A stretch of DNA of 9,425 bases from CAZHVS01 sp964536015 (GTDB lineage Bacteria > Bacteroidota > Ignavibacteria > Ignavibacteriales > Ignavibacteriaceae): the NCBI GenBank assembly GCA_964536015.1, contig CAZHVS010000036.1, forward strand, positions 1-9,425, written 5' to 3'. How positions within the stretch are numbered: position 1 is the stretch's first letter; the number at the start of each line of letters is the position of its first letter. The position numbers were made by a program, and so were the translations under genes. The notes beneath the pieces are model-generated. The model searched no databases and was not told the DNA's origin. It saw only the letters and a list, made by a program, of their open reading frames with translations. This document shows, piece after piece, positions 1 through 6,437 of the stretch.

Positions 1-839
1 AAATTTTTCTTCCATATATATCCAATTATTTGAATAGTTTTAATTTTTCCTGTCATGAATATATTGTTGGCGGACCACCTGAAAAAGAATTAATCAGACG
101 CAGCACTTTCGACATTAATGATGGAAGACAAAGTTTTGGAATACAAAATACCTTTTCTTTTATCCAGGAAGGGATTAATGGAAAAGAACAAAATACTGAT
201 AATATAAAACAACGAGCTGAGTCACAAGCAAAAGGAATAATTGGATTTCTTGAATTCATTTACAAGCATAAAGACGAATTAAAAACAATGATTTCAGTTG
301 AACGAAATAAACTAAGAACAAATGAACTGAAAGGAAATGTTTCTATTCAATTAAAACATATCAATAACGGTAAAGTATTAAAATTAAAATTACTTTCAGT
401 GTATTCAAAGCGAGATACTATAATTGAAGTAAATAATTATTATTCAACAGTTAGTTCTCTAAATGATGTAGTTAAACCTTCCGGATATTTAATCCCAAAA
501 CAAATGTTTGATGTAGTAAATTGGTTAAAAAGACAAAATATCACTTTCAGTTCTTTTATTAAGAACGATGAAGATATTATCGAACAATACTCAATTTCCG
601 CGATAGATTCGATTGATTTTGAAGGTGAAACAATTATAAATCCAATTGCAAAAACAAATATAGTTAGTGAAGATGTCCTCGATACAAATTATTTTTTTGT
701 TACAACTAATCAATTAAAAAGTAATTTAATTGTTCTGGCGCTGGAACCGAAATCAATGCTGGGTTTAGCAACTTACAAAGAATTTATATACATAATTAAA
801 AAAGACCAGAGTTATCCATTTTTAAGAGTTATAAGATAA
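1..839 (+). CDS. Zinc carboxypeptidase (peptidase M14-like), 5'-truncated by window edge
   Basis: Metallo-carboxypeptidases of family M14 remove C-terminal residues from peptides. The frame is open to the left edge (in phase from base 3), so the TTG at 30 is probably not the real start and the zinc-binding N-terminal half lies outside the window. Counting from that TTG, residues 28-48 (D-I-N-D-G-R-Q-S-F-G, then S-F-I-Q-E-G) match the segment of M14 enzymes that carries the catalytic glutamate, here probably E47. The next stretch to about residue 85 looks like the helical end of the catalytic domain. The rest, ending with an L-E-P-K-S-x-x-G-L segment and Y-P-F-L-R-V near residues 262-267, resembles the extra C-terminal domain of large bacterial M14 proteins. 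The stop is 45 bp before menC, so the two may be co-transcribed. Family call is from motif recognition; substrate and location cannot be judged without the N-terminus. Confidence 0.72.
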   Translation, partial: IFLPYISNYLNSFNFSCHEYIVGGPPEKELIRRSTFDINDGRQSFGIQNTFSFIQEGINGKEQNTDNIKQRAESQAKGIIGFLEFIYKHKDELKTMISVERNKLRTNELKGNVSIQLKHINNGKVLKLKLLSVYSKRDTIIEVNNYYSTVSSLNDVVKPSGYLIPKQMFDVVNWLKRQNITFSSFIKNDEDIIEQYSISAIDSIDFEGETIINPIAKTNIVSEDVLDTNYFFVTTNQLKSNLIVLALEPKSMLGLATYKEFIYIIKKDQSYPFLRVIR

Positions 840-884
840 CTTTTATATTTTTGTAACATTATTAAATAACTTTTATAAACATAA

Positions 885-1994
885 TTGAAAATCGAAAGAA
901 TTCATCTTTACCATGTAAACCTTCCTTTGGTCTCACCATTCATTACATCGCTTGGTGTTCAAACGCATGTCGAACACATAATTATCAAAATTGAAGCAGA
1001 AGGAATTGTAGGTTGGGGAGAGTGTGTCGCTGAAAAAAATCCGTTTTATTCTTATGAAACTACAAATACTGCATGGGATATTTTAAAAGATTTTTTAATA
1101 CCATATGTATTAAACCACAATTTAGATTCTGTTAACCAGGCGGTAAAATTATTTTCGAATATCAGAGGACATAAAATGGCAAAAGCTGGACTTGAGGCAG
1201 CTTTATGGGATGGTTTTGCAAAATCAAAAAATATTTCTTTATCAAAAATGTTTGGTGGAGTAAGAAAAAAAATTGATGTGGGTGTAAGCGTTGGATTGCA
1301 TTCGACTTTTGACGAACTACTAAAAAATATTGAATTATATTTACTTAGAGGTTATAAACGAATTAAATTAAAAATATCTCCGGGTAAAGACACTGAAGTA
1401 ATTAAAGAGGTTAGAAAAATTTTTCCTGAAATTCTTCTTCAGGTTGATGCCAATTCATCTTATACAATAGGTGATTTTGACATACTAAAATCACTCGATA
1501 AGTATAATTTGTTAATGATTGAGCAGCCACTAAGCCATGAAGATTTGTATGAACATTCATTATTACAGAAAAATATAAAAACACCTCTTTGTTTAGATGA
1601 AAGCATCAACTCACTTTCAGATGTAAAAGCAGCGCTTGAGCTTGAAAGCTGCAAGACAATTAATATTAAACCGGGAAGAGTAGGTGGATTTAAAGAAGCA
1701 AAAACAATCCACGATTTTTGTTATTCAATTAAATTTCCTTTATGGCATGGAGGAATGCTTGAATCCGGAATAGGAAGAGCAGGCAATATAGCATTAGCTT
1801 CATTACCTGGTTTTATTTTTCCGGGTGATATTTCTGAAAGTAAAAGATATTTCAAAGATGATATTATTGAACCTGAATTTACATTAAATCCTGACGGTAC
1901 TCTCGATGTTCCCGACTTAACAGGAATCGGAGTTGAAATTAATATTTCCAGACTTAAAAAGGTAACTCTGAGGGGATTAACATTTTGTGAATAA
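885..1994 (+). CDS. menC: o-Succinylbenzoate synthase / N-succinylamino acid racemase (enolase superfamily)
   Basis: This 369-residue enzyme belongs to the NSAR/OSBS subgroup of the enolase superfamily. Members dehydrate SHCHC to o-succinylbenzoate in menaquinone synthesis, racemise N-succinylamino acids, or do both. The active site looks complete: the K-x-K pair K161/K163, metal ligands D188, E213 and D238, and the second base K262 in I-K-P-G-R-V-G-G. These match, within one position, the residues known for the Amycolatopsis enzyme (K163, D189, E214, D239, K263). The N-terminal capping domain covers about 1-130, the barrel about 131-330, and the G-G-M-L-E-S-G-I-G-R segment (289-298) is typical. 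The start is TTG at 885; an in-frame TAA lies immediately before it and the first in-frame ATG is about 98 codons inside, so no other start fits better. No clear SD is seen. No other menaquinone genes are in view, so OSBS versus racemase is open. Confidence 0.88.
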   Translation: MKIERIHLYHVNLPLVSPFITSLGVQTHVEHIIIKIEAEGIVGWGECVAEKNPFYSYETTNTAWDILKDFLIPYVLNHNLDSVNQAVKLFSNIRGHKMAKAGLEAALWDGFAKSKNISLSKMFGGVRKKIDVGVSVGLHSTFDELLKNIELYLLRGYKRIKLKISPGKDTEVIKEVRKIFPEILLQVDANSSYTIGDFDILKSLDKYNLLMIEQPLSHEDLYEHSLLQKNIKTPLCLDESINSLSDVKAALELESCKTINIKPGRVGGFKEAKTIHDFCYSIKFPLWHGGMLESGIGRAGNIALASLPGFIFPGDISESKRYFKDDIIEPEFTLNPDGTLDVPDLTGIGVEINISRLKKVTLRGLTFCE

Positions 1995-2089
1995 AATTTT
2001 CTTAACCTTTGGAACAAAAATGCAGCCGTTGAAGTATCAATATTAGGATTATTTCCTTGTTGTTATGAAGATTGTAACCACAGAAAGTA

Positions 2090-2306
2090 CCGAAATAATA
2101 GGATAAAAAATTTATTTTTTATATGAATTATTTTAATTATGTTTCAGCCCGAAATTTAACCGTATGAGCATAATTAATATAGAATATGCTGTAATTTCTG
2201 TATGTACAAAGATAGCTTTCTGCTCGTTTTTATAAAAAAATTAAAGTGAGCATTCTTCCTTTGGTTATCTCTTTTTTGTTTATGCAGAATAATAATATTA
2301 TTTCGG
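2090..2306. repeat. 11-bp inverted repeat (CCGAAATAATA / TATTATTTCGG), arms 195 bp apart
   Basis: The left arm (2090-2100) and right arm (2296-2306) are perfect reverse complements. The span of 217 bp lies wholly within the noncoding region before exbB. No target-site duplication flanks it and no transposase is present, so a miniature inverted-repeat element is possible but unsupported. Chance is a real alternative in such AT-rich DNA. Confidence 0.3.
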
Positions 2307-2343
2307 AAAAAGACAAATAATTAATACTATTTTATAATTTATT

Positions 2344-2349
2344 AGGAGA
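2344..2349 (+). promoter_or_regulatory. Ribosome binding site of exbB, fixing a GTG start
   Basis: AGGAGA lies 5 nt upstream of the GTG at 2355. This strong SD supports GTG as the true start; the first in-frame ATG is about 33 codons downstream, after the first membrane helix. Confidence 0.75.
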
Positions 2350-2354
2350 ATAAC

Positions 2355-3158
2355 GTGGATACAAAAAAAATCAAAACTGCTTTCACAGGATTTGCTGGTA
2401 TTGCTATACCGGTTATCATTGTAACTGCTATTTTAATATTCATTTATGTAATGGGTAATCCTGAGAACTTTCAGGGAAATAATCCAAAAAATCTTCCAAA
2501 ACCCGGAAATTATCTTGGTTTAATTTACAAAGGTGGAATCATAGTTCCTATTCTGATGTCTATTTTAATGATGGTTATAACTTTTTCATTAGAAAGATTT
2601 ATTAGTTTAACCAGAGCAAAAGGAAAAGGAAAAGTTCAAACTTTTGTAGCAAAAGTACATATGCATCTTTCAGCACAAAAAATAGAAGATGCTATTGCTG
2701 AATGTGATAAGCAGAGAGGTTCTGTTGCTAACGTAGTAAAATCTGGTTTATTTAAATACAAAGAGATGGTAACAGATAAAGAAAAAAATAAAGATCAAAA
2801 AGTATTAGCTATAAAACAGGAAATTGAAGAGTCCACTTCTCTTGAATTACCTATGCTAGAACAAAATCTTGTAATTCTTGCAACTATTGTTCCACTAGCA
2901 ACTCTTATGGGATTACTTGGAACAGTGTTAGGGATGATTAGGGCATTTGCAGCTTTGGCAACAGCTGGTGCACCAGATGCAGTAGCTCTTGCTACAGGTA
3001 TTTCTGAAGCTCTTATTAATACAGCTTTCGGTATCGGTTCTTCTGCTATAGCAATGATTATGTACAATTACCTTACAACAAGAATTGATAAAATGACTTA
3101 TGCAATTGATGAATTCGGTGTTGCAATTGTTCAGAACTTTGCTGCACAGCATAATTAA
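2355..3158 (+). CDS. exbB: ExbB/TolQ/MotA-family proton channel protein
   Basis: ExbB forms the inner-membrane ring around ExbD and couples proton flow to TonB action. This 267-residue protein shows hydrophobic segments at about 12-33, 60-83, 172-195 and 214-240. Its most conserved part is the family signature L-A-T-L-M-G-L-L-G-T-V-L-G-M-I at 181-195, followed by G-I-S-E-A-L-I-N-T-A-F-G-I (215-227), which carries the small and hydroxyl residues lining the channel. A cytoplasmic domain of about 85 residues lies between helices two and three. Escherichia coli ExbB has three helices; here the first hydrophobic segment is extra, which would place the N-terminus in the cytoplasm. The start is GTG with a strong SD. 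It heads the exbB-exbD-exbD-tonB operon, with 21 nt to the next gene. The family assignment is secure; ExbB rather than TolQ or a gliding-type motor is inferred from the adjacent tonB. Confidence 0.93.
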   Translation: MDTKKIKTAFTGFAGIAIPVIIVTAILIFIYVMGNPENFQGNNPKNLPKPGNYLGLIYKGGIIVPILMSILMMVITFSLERFISLTRAKGKGKVQTFVAKVHMHLSAQKIEDAIAECDKQRGSVANVVKSGLFKYKEMVTDKEKNKDQKVLAIKQEIEESTSLELPMLEQNLVILATIVPLATLMGLLGTVLGMIRAFAALATAGAPDAVALATGISEALINTAFGIGSSAIAMIMYNYLTTRIDKMTYAIDEFGVAIVQNFAAQHN

Positions 3159-3179
3159 TTTTAATTTGTAGAGTGTTAT

Positions 3180-3788
3180 ATGCCAAAAGTAAAAGTACCT
3201 CGTAAAAGCACTGTCATTGATATGACAGCTATGTGCGACGTTGCTTTCTTGTTGCTTACATTTTTTATGTTAACGACTCAATTTAAAGGTGAAGATTCGG
3301 TTTTTGTTGATACTCCTTCTTCTATTTCGGACATTAAATTACCGGATACAGATATTATGACAATTACCGTTACAAAAGATGGAGCCATCTTTTTTGGAAT
3401 TGATAATAAGAATTTTGCCCGTGAAAAATTAATTGAAAAAATTTCAGGCAAATACAACATTCAATTTACCGAGGATGAAATAAAAGCTTTCCGTCTTACA
3501 CCGCAAATTGGTGTCCCAATAGCACAGCTTAAAGGATGGCTTGCATTGGATGAATTTGATAGAAAACAATTCAAACAACCCGGTATTCCTGCCGACTCAG
3601 TGAATAATGAACTTGGCACCTGGATTATGCAGGGAAGACTTTCAAATCCTAATGTAAGAATTTGTATTAAAGGTGATGGGAATTGTCCTTATCCCGTAAT
3701 AAAAAATGTTATGAATACACTACAAGATAAGAACGTAAATAAATTTAATTTAATAACGGATTTAGAAACCAATCCAAATAAAATATAA
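3180..3788 (+). CDS. exbD: ExbD-family biopolymer transport protein (first copy, with insertion)
   Basis: ExbD is the single-helix partner inside the ExbB ring; its membrane aspartate carries protons. This copy has 202 residues against about 141 in Escherichia coli ExbD. A short basic N-terminus (P-K-V-K-V-P-R-K) leads into the helix, about 18-33, with the family motif D-M-T-A-M-C-D-V-A-F-L-L-L. D20 is the likely proton carrier, equivalent to D25 of E. coli. The periplasmic domain starts at about 40. Between its first part (about 58-92) and its last part (about 157-192) sits an unusual segment of roughly 60 residues (about 93-152) that the second copy lacks. Two cysteines, C162 and C169, lie close together in the final part. 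The ATG at 3180 has only a weak GTAGAG-like SD, suggesting translation depends partly on exbB. Confidence 0.92.
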   Translation: MPKVKVPRKSTVIDMTAMCDVAFLLLTFFMLTTQFKGEDSVFVDTPSSISDIKLPDTDIMTITVTKDGAIFFGIDNKNFAREKLIEKISGKYNIQFTEDEIKAFRLTPQIGVPIAQLKGWLALDEFDRKQFKQPGIPADSVNNELGTWIMQGRLSNPNVRICIKGDGNCPYPVIKNVMNTLQDKNVNKFNLITDLETNPNKI

Positions 3789-3799
3789 GGAATTAAAAA

Positions 3800-4342
3800 A
3801 TGGCTGAACTAGATACCTCGCAAGGTAAAGGTAAGAAAGGTAAGAAAAAGCGTGGTGGTAAAAAAGCTTCCACACGTGTTGATCTTACGCCAATGGTGGA
3901 CCTTGGTTTCTTGTTAATAACATTCTTCATGTTAACAACAACGTTTATTAAACCACAGACCATGGAAATAAACTTACCTGTTAAAGATAAAACCAATGTA
4001 GCTCCTGCTGATCAACCTGCGGTTGCCGCTTCCAAAACTCTTTCTGTTATTATTGGAAAAGATAATGAAGTTTATTGGTTCAGGGGTTTACCTAAAGAAC
4101 CATTAGATGGACCTGCTAAAACGGATTTCTCCAAAGAGGGAATTAGAAAAGTATTACTTGAATGGAACGCAAAACTTAAAGTTGGTGGTAAGGAAGAAAT
4201 GGTTGTACTTATTAAAGCAACCGATGATGCAATTTATAAGAATGCTGTGGATATTCTTGATGAAATGAATATCTGTAACATTAAAAGATACGCTTTAGTC
4301 GATTTATCTCCCGAAGATAAAGAAGCTATTAAAGGCTTATAG
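3800..4342 (+). CDS. exbD: ExbD-family biopolymer transport protein (second copy)
   Basis: This is a second, diverged ExbD of 180 residues, 11 nt after the first. Its cytoplasmic N-terminus is strongly basic, with G-K-G-K-K-G-K-K-K-R at 10-19. The helix covers about 32-48 and contains V-D-L-T-P-M-V-D-L-G-F-L-L; D34 is the likely proton-carrying residue. The L-T-P form is closer to the classical ExbD/TolR motif than the M-T-A of the first copy. The periplasmic domain runs from about 53 to the end, with the usual C-terminal pattern in which an A-V-D-I-L-D-E-M-N helix (144-152) precedes the last strand (I-K-R-Y-A-L-V-D). An SD (AAGGA, 3787-3791) overlaps the stop of the first exbD, so the two are tightly coupled. 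The two copies differ enough in helix motif, basic tail and periplasmic insertion that a mixed ExbD dimer is plausible; that is inference. Confidence 0.93.
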   Translation: MAELDTSQGKGKKGKKKRGGKKASTRVDLTPMVDLGFLLITFFMLTTTFIKPQTMEINLPVKDKTNVAPADQPAVAASKTLSVIIGKDNEVYWFRGLPKEPLDGPAKTDFSKEGIRKVLLEWNAKLKVGGKEEMVVLIKATDDAIYKNAVDILDEMNICNIKRYALVDLSPEDKEAIKGL

Positions 4343-4350
4343 GTGATGAT

Positions 4351-5169
4351 ATGAATGAACAAGCATTAAAAAGTTTTGACCTGGATGAAGTAATTTTTGC
4401 TACAAAGAATAAAGAATATGGAGCTTATAAATTACGAAAATCTTATAAGTTTTATCTTTCTTTAGCTTTATGGTTATCGATAATTGGATTTGTTGGTGGA
4501 ACAGCAGGACCAATTATTTACAATAAAATTGTACCCAAAGCAGAAGTTAAAGCTCCAAAGAAAAGAATCATTTCTATCACTGAACTTTCTGAACCCCCAT
4601 CAATTGGTGAGAAGAAAGAAATTGTAGAAGTCAATGCTCCTCCTCCTTTAAAATCAACAATTGCATTCCTTCCTCCTGTTATTAAACCTGATGAACAGGT
4701 AACTTCTGAGTATATGCCTACTGTAGAAGAACTTAAAAATGTTGATCCGGGTTCAACAACACAGCAGGGAGTTGAAGGTGGAGTAGATTATAGCTTGCTT
4801 GAAGTTAAGGAAGCTCCAAAAGTTGTTCAGGAAGAGAAAGAAGAAAAAGCGGAAGTTTTCACTTATGTTGAAGAAATGCCAAGCTTTCCTGGCGGACAGG
4901 AAGAACTTTTAAGTTTCCTTGCAGAGAATATTAAATATCCCGAAATTGCTAAAAGAGCTGGTGTAGAAGGTAAGATTTTCATTTCTTTTATTGTTTCAAG
5001 AAGTGGAAAAATTGCTGACATACAAGTAGTAAAAGGAATTGGCGCTGGATGCGACGAAGAAGCTATTCGGGTTGTTAAAATGATGCCCGATTGGAAACCA
5101 GGTAAACAAAACGGTGCTCCTGTTAATGTTCGTGTATCAATTCCAATTGTTTTCAAGCTTCAAAATTAA
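4351..5169 (+). CDS. tonB: Energy transducer TonB
   Basis: TonB spans the periplasm and pulls on outer-membrane receptors using energy from ExbB-ExbD. The 272-residue protein starts with a cytoplasmic segment that includes K-N-K-E-Y-G-A-Y-K-L-R (19-29), typical of Bacteroidota-type TonB. One helix follows (about 34-57). The linker, about 62-170, contains proline clusters (E-P-P at 81-83, A-P-P-P at 96-99, L-P-P at 107-109) and a charged E/K stretch, and is less proline-rich than in enteric TonB. The C-terminal TonB domain occupies about 180-272, with F-P-G-G-Q-E near its start, Y-P-E-I-A-K-R-A-G-V-E-G (196-207) and the W-K-P-G-K segment (248-252). The SD (AGGTGA, 4341-4346) overlaps the stop of the second exbD, 8 nt before the start. 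A strong terminator follows the stop by 12 nt. Confidence 0.94.
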   Translation: MNEQALKSFDLDEVIFATKNKEYGAYKLRKSYKFYLSLALWLSIIGFVGGTAGPIIYNKIVPKAEVKAPKKRIISITELSEPPSIGEKKEIVEVNAPPPLKSTIAFLPPVIKPDEQVTSEYMPTVEELKNVDPGSTTQQGVEGGVDYSLLEVKEAPKVVQEEKEEKAEVFTYVEEMPSFPGGQEELLSFLAENIKYPEIAKRAGVEGKIFISFIVSRSGKIADIQVVKGIGAGCDEEAIRVVKMMPDWKPGKQNGAPVNVRVSIPIVFKLQN

Positions 5170-5181
5170 TAGATTCAAAAC

Positions 5182-5211
5182 AAAAGCACTCTTTATTTAG
5201 AGTGCTTTTTT
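5182..5211 (+). terminator. Rho-independent terminator after tonB
   Basis: A perfect 11-bp stem (AAAAGCACTCT at 5182-5192 with AGAGTGCTTTT at 5199-5209), a 6-nt loop and a run of T residues (5206-5211) lie 12 nt after the tonB stop. The stem and A/T tracts are nearly symmetrical, so it could also act on the minus strand, although no gene converges here. It separates the Ton motor genes from the three genes downstream. Confidence 0.92.
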
Positions 5212-5248
5212 ATATATAACTTCAAAATTATTTATGAGTATCTGAACC

Positions 5249-5464
5249 ATGTGGAAAAATCTTTCGATTTACTTTGGCATTTTTATGGTTCTTTTTTATT
5301 TTGCCGCCGGATTGTTTGTCATTTTTTCTTCAAACTATTTCCTTAATTTTCAATTTTACCAACGTATTTTATTGGGTGGAATGATTATTGTCTATGGTGT
5401 TTTCAGACTATATAAAGTTTTTAAAACTGCTAAGCAGGAAGATGAAAATGAAGATGAAGAATAA
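5249..5464 (+). CDS. Small two-helix membrane protein with acidic C-terminal tail, unknown function
   Basis: I do not recognise a named family. The 71-residue protein has two hydrophobic segments, about 7-27 and 38-57, joined by a short aromatic loop (N-Y-F-L-N-F-Q-F-Y-Q). A basic patch (R-L-Y-K-V-F-K-T-A-K, 53-62) follows, then a fully polar acidic tail E-D-E-N-E-D-E-E. By the positive-inside rule both ends would be cytoplasmic. The ATG at 5249 has no clear SD. It lies 37 nt after the tonB terminator, so expression needs read-through or a promoter in the short gap, where TATATATAA (5211-5219) is the only promoter-like string. Its last 17 nt overlap the start of the PstS-like gene, which indicates coupled translation. 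Position between tonB and a secreted substrate-binding protein suggests a role at the inner membrane with the Ton motor, but that is only inference from context. Confidence 0.72.
   Translation: MWKNLSIYFGIFMVLFYFAAGLFVIFSSNYFLNFQFYQRILLGGMIIVYGVFRLYKVFKTAKQEDENEDEE
5436..5441 (+). promoter_or_regulatory. Ribosome binding site choosing the PstS-like start
   Basis: AGGAAG lies inside the preceding small gene, 6 nt before the ATG at 5448. Three in-phase ATGs (5442, 5448, 5454) follow; only the middle one has ideal spacing. The TTG at 5388, which would add 20 residues before the signal peptide, is therefore rejected. Confidence 0.6.
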
Positions 5465-6422
5465 ATATTTGTATTACACATTAATCTTTGCATTATTAGG
5501 GTGTTCTGTTGCTTTTTTAAGTTGTAATGACTCAGGAAGTCACGAGGAACCGGATGATGGTCCTACTTATGGGAAAATTAGAATAAGTGTTGATGAAACA
5601 TTTAAGTACATTATGGATACACAGGTGTCCACATTTATGAGCATCTACGACAGAGCAAAGATTGATGTCTCGTATAAACCAGAATCTGAAGCAATTAATG
5701 ATTTGTTGCTTGATTCTGTAAGACTTGTAGTTGCTGCAAGAGAATTGACAAAAGAAGAAAAGAAAGTAATTGAAGATGCAGCAATCGTTCCTCGCACAAT
5801 TAAAATAGCTTATGATGCTATTGCTTTAATTGTTCATCCGCAAAGCACAGATACATTAATAAAATATGACCAGGTTTTAAAAATATTCACTGGTGAAATT
5901 ACTTCCTGGAGACAAATTCGTCCTAAGTACAAAAATCAGGATATACAGGTTGTGTTCGATAACAGCAATTCATCTTCTATAAGATATTTTAAAGACCTTG
6001 TTGGAAAAGAGAATTTTAAAAATAAAAATATTTTTGCTGTAAAGAATAGCGAAGGCGTTATTGATTATGTCTCAAAAAATAAAAATGCAATTGGCTTAAT
6101 TGGAGTTGGTTGGGTCAGCGATAGAGATGATACTACCTGTCTTTCTTTTTTGAATAAAATTAAAGTAATGGAAATTGCTCCTCCTGATACAGGCAGAGGT
6201 GCTGGCGATTTTTACAAACCATTTCAGGCATATATTGCACAACGCTTTTATCCGTTATGGAGAACAATTTATATTATCAGCAGAGAACCAAGAGCAGGTT
6301 TGGGTTCGGGATTTATGTCCTTTGTTTCAAGCGATAGAGGGCAAAGAATGTTTCTTAAGTCAGGACTTGTGCCTGCAACAGCACCAATAAGATTAGTAGA
6401 AGTTTACCACGAAGAACTGTAA
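5448..6422 (+). CDS. PstS-like substrate-binding lipoprotein, orphan (no transporter genes)
   Basis: The 324-residue protein has a basic n-region, a hydrophobic stretch (7-24) and two possible lipidation cysteines, C19 (A-L-L-G-C) and C26 (A-F-L-S-C). C26 is followed by N-D-S-G-S and an acidic spacer, as is usual for Bacteroidota lipoproteins. The mature part is a PstS-like periplasmic binding fold: I-R-I-S-V-D-E-T-F (44-52), Y-K-P-E-S-E-A-I-N-D-L-L (76-87), R-E-L-T-K-E-E (98-104), D-A-I-A-L-I-V-H (123-130) and F-T-G-E-I-T-S-W (147-154). The loops that bind phosphate in true PstS are altered: the first has D-E-T, and the second is N-S-N-S-S-S (172-177) instead of a G-S-G-T type. No pstC, pstA or pstB is present. 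The gene overlaps the small membrane gene by 17 nt and precedes the TPR gene by 15 nt. Fold confident; phosphate binding doubtful; a role alongside the Ton motor is inferred. Confidence 0.85.
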   Translation: MKMKNKYLYYTLIFALLGCSVAFLSCNDSGSHEEPDDGPTYGKIRISVDETFKYIMDTQVSTFMSIYDRAKIDVSYKPESEAINDLLLDSVRLVVAARELTKEEKKVIEDAAIVPRTIKIAYDAIALIVHPQSTDTLIKYDQVLKIFTGEITSWRQIRPKYKNQDIQVVFDNSNSSSIRYFKDLVGKENFKNKNIFAVKNSEGVIDYVSKNKNAIGLIGVGWVSDRDDTTCLSFLNKIKVMEIAPPDTGRGAGDFYKPFQAYIAQRFYPLWRTIYIISREPRAGLGSGFMSFVSSDRGQRMFLKSGLVPATAPIRLVEVYHEEL

Positions 6423-6437
6423 TTAAAGGATATAATT

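Larger units (their letters stand above)
1995..2354. other. 360-bp gene-free stretch upstream of the Ton operon
   Basis: I see no convincing coding frame here. It presumably holds the end of the menC transcript and the promoter and leader of exbB, but no clear terminator follows menC. Visible structure: an AT-only hairpin at 2103-2122 (8-bp arms, 4-nt loop), 6-bp arms AGCATA/TATGCT at 2167-2172 and 2185-2190, 5-bp arms TGCTC/GAGCA at 2221-2225 and 2248-2252, and an 11-bp inverted repeat whose arms lie at 2090-2100 and 2296-2306. No Bacteroidota-type TAnnTTTG element with a matching upstream TTG was found, so the promoter position is unresolved. Confidence 0.6.

Noticed and set aside
846..853. 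TATTTTTG matching the Bacteroidota TAnnTTTG promoter element upstream of menC
   Set aside because: No TTG lies at the expected distance upstream, and such strings are common by chance in T-rich DNA.
2333..2338. Perfect TATAAT before exbB
   Set aside because: Transcription from it would begin at about the SD itself (2344), leaving no leader for ribosome binding, and no -35 partner is present at the right distance.
2795..3152. Two minus-strand frames of 74 and 90 codons opposite exbB
   Set aside because: They lie opposite the conserved channel helices of exbB, have skewed composition typical of antisense shadows and lack ribosome binding sites.
5388..5447. TTG start 20 codons upstream for the PstS-like gene
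   Set aside because: It would put extra residues before the signal peptide and lies within the small membrane gene; the AGGAAG site is placed for the ATG at 5448.
6175..6390. 71-codon frame inside the PstS-like gene
   Set aside because: It is a shifted frame wholly within a recognised gene and has no SD or recognisable product.
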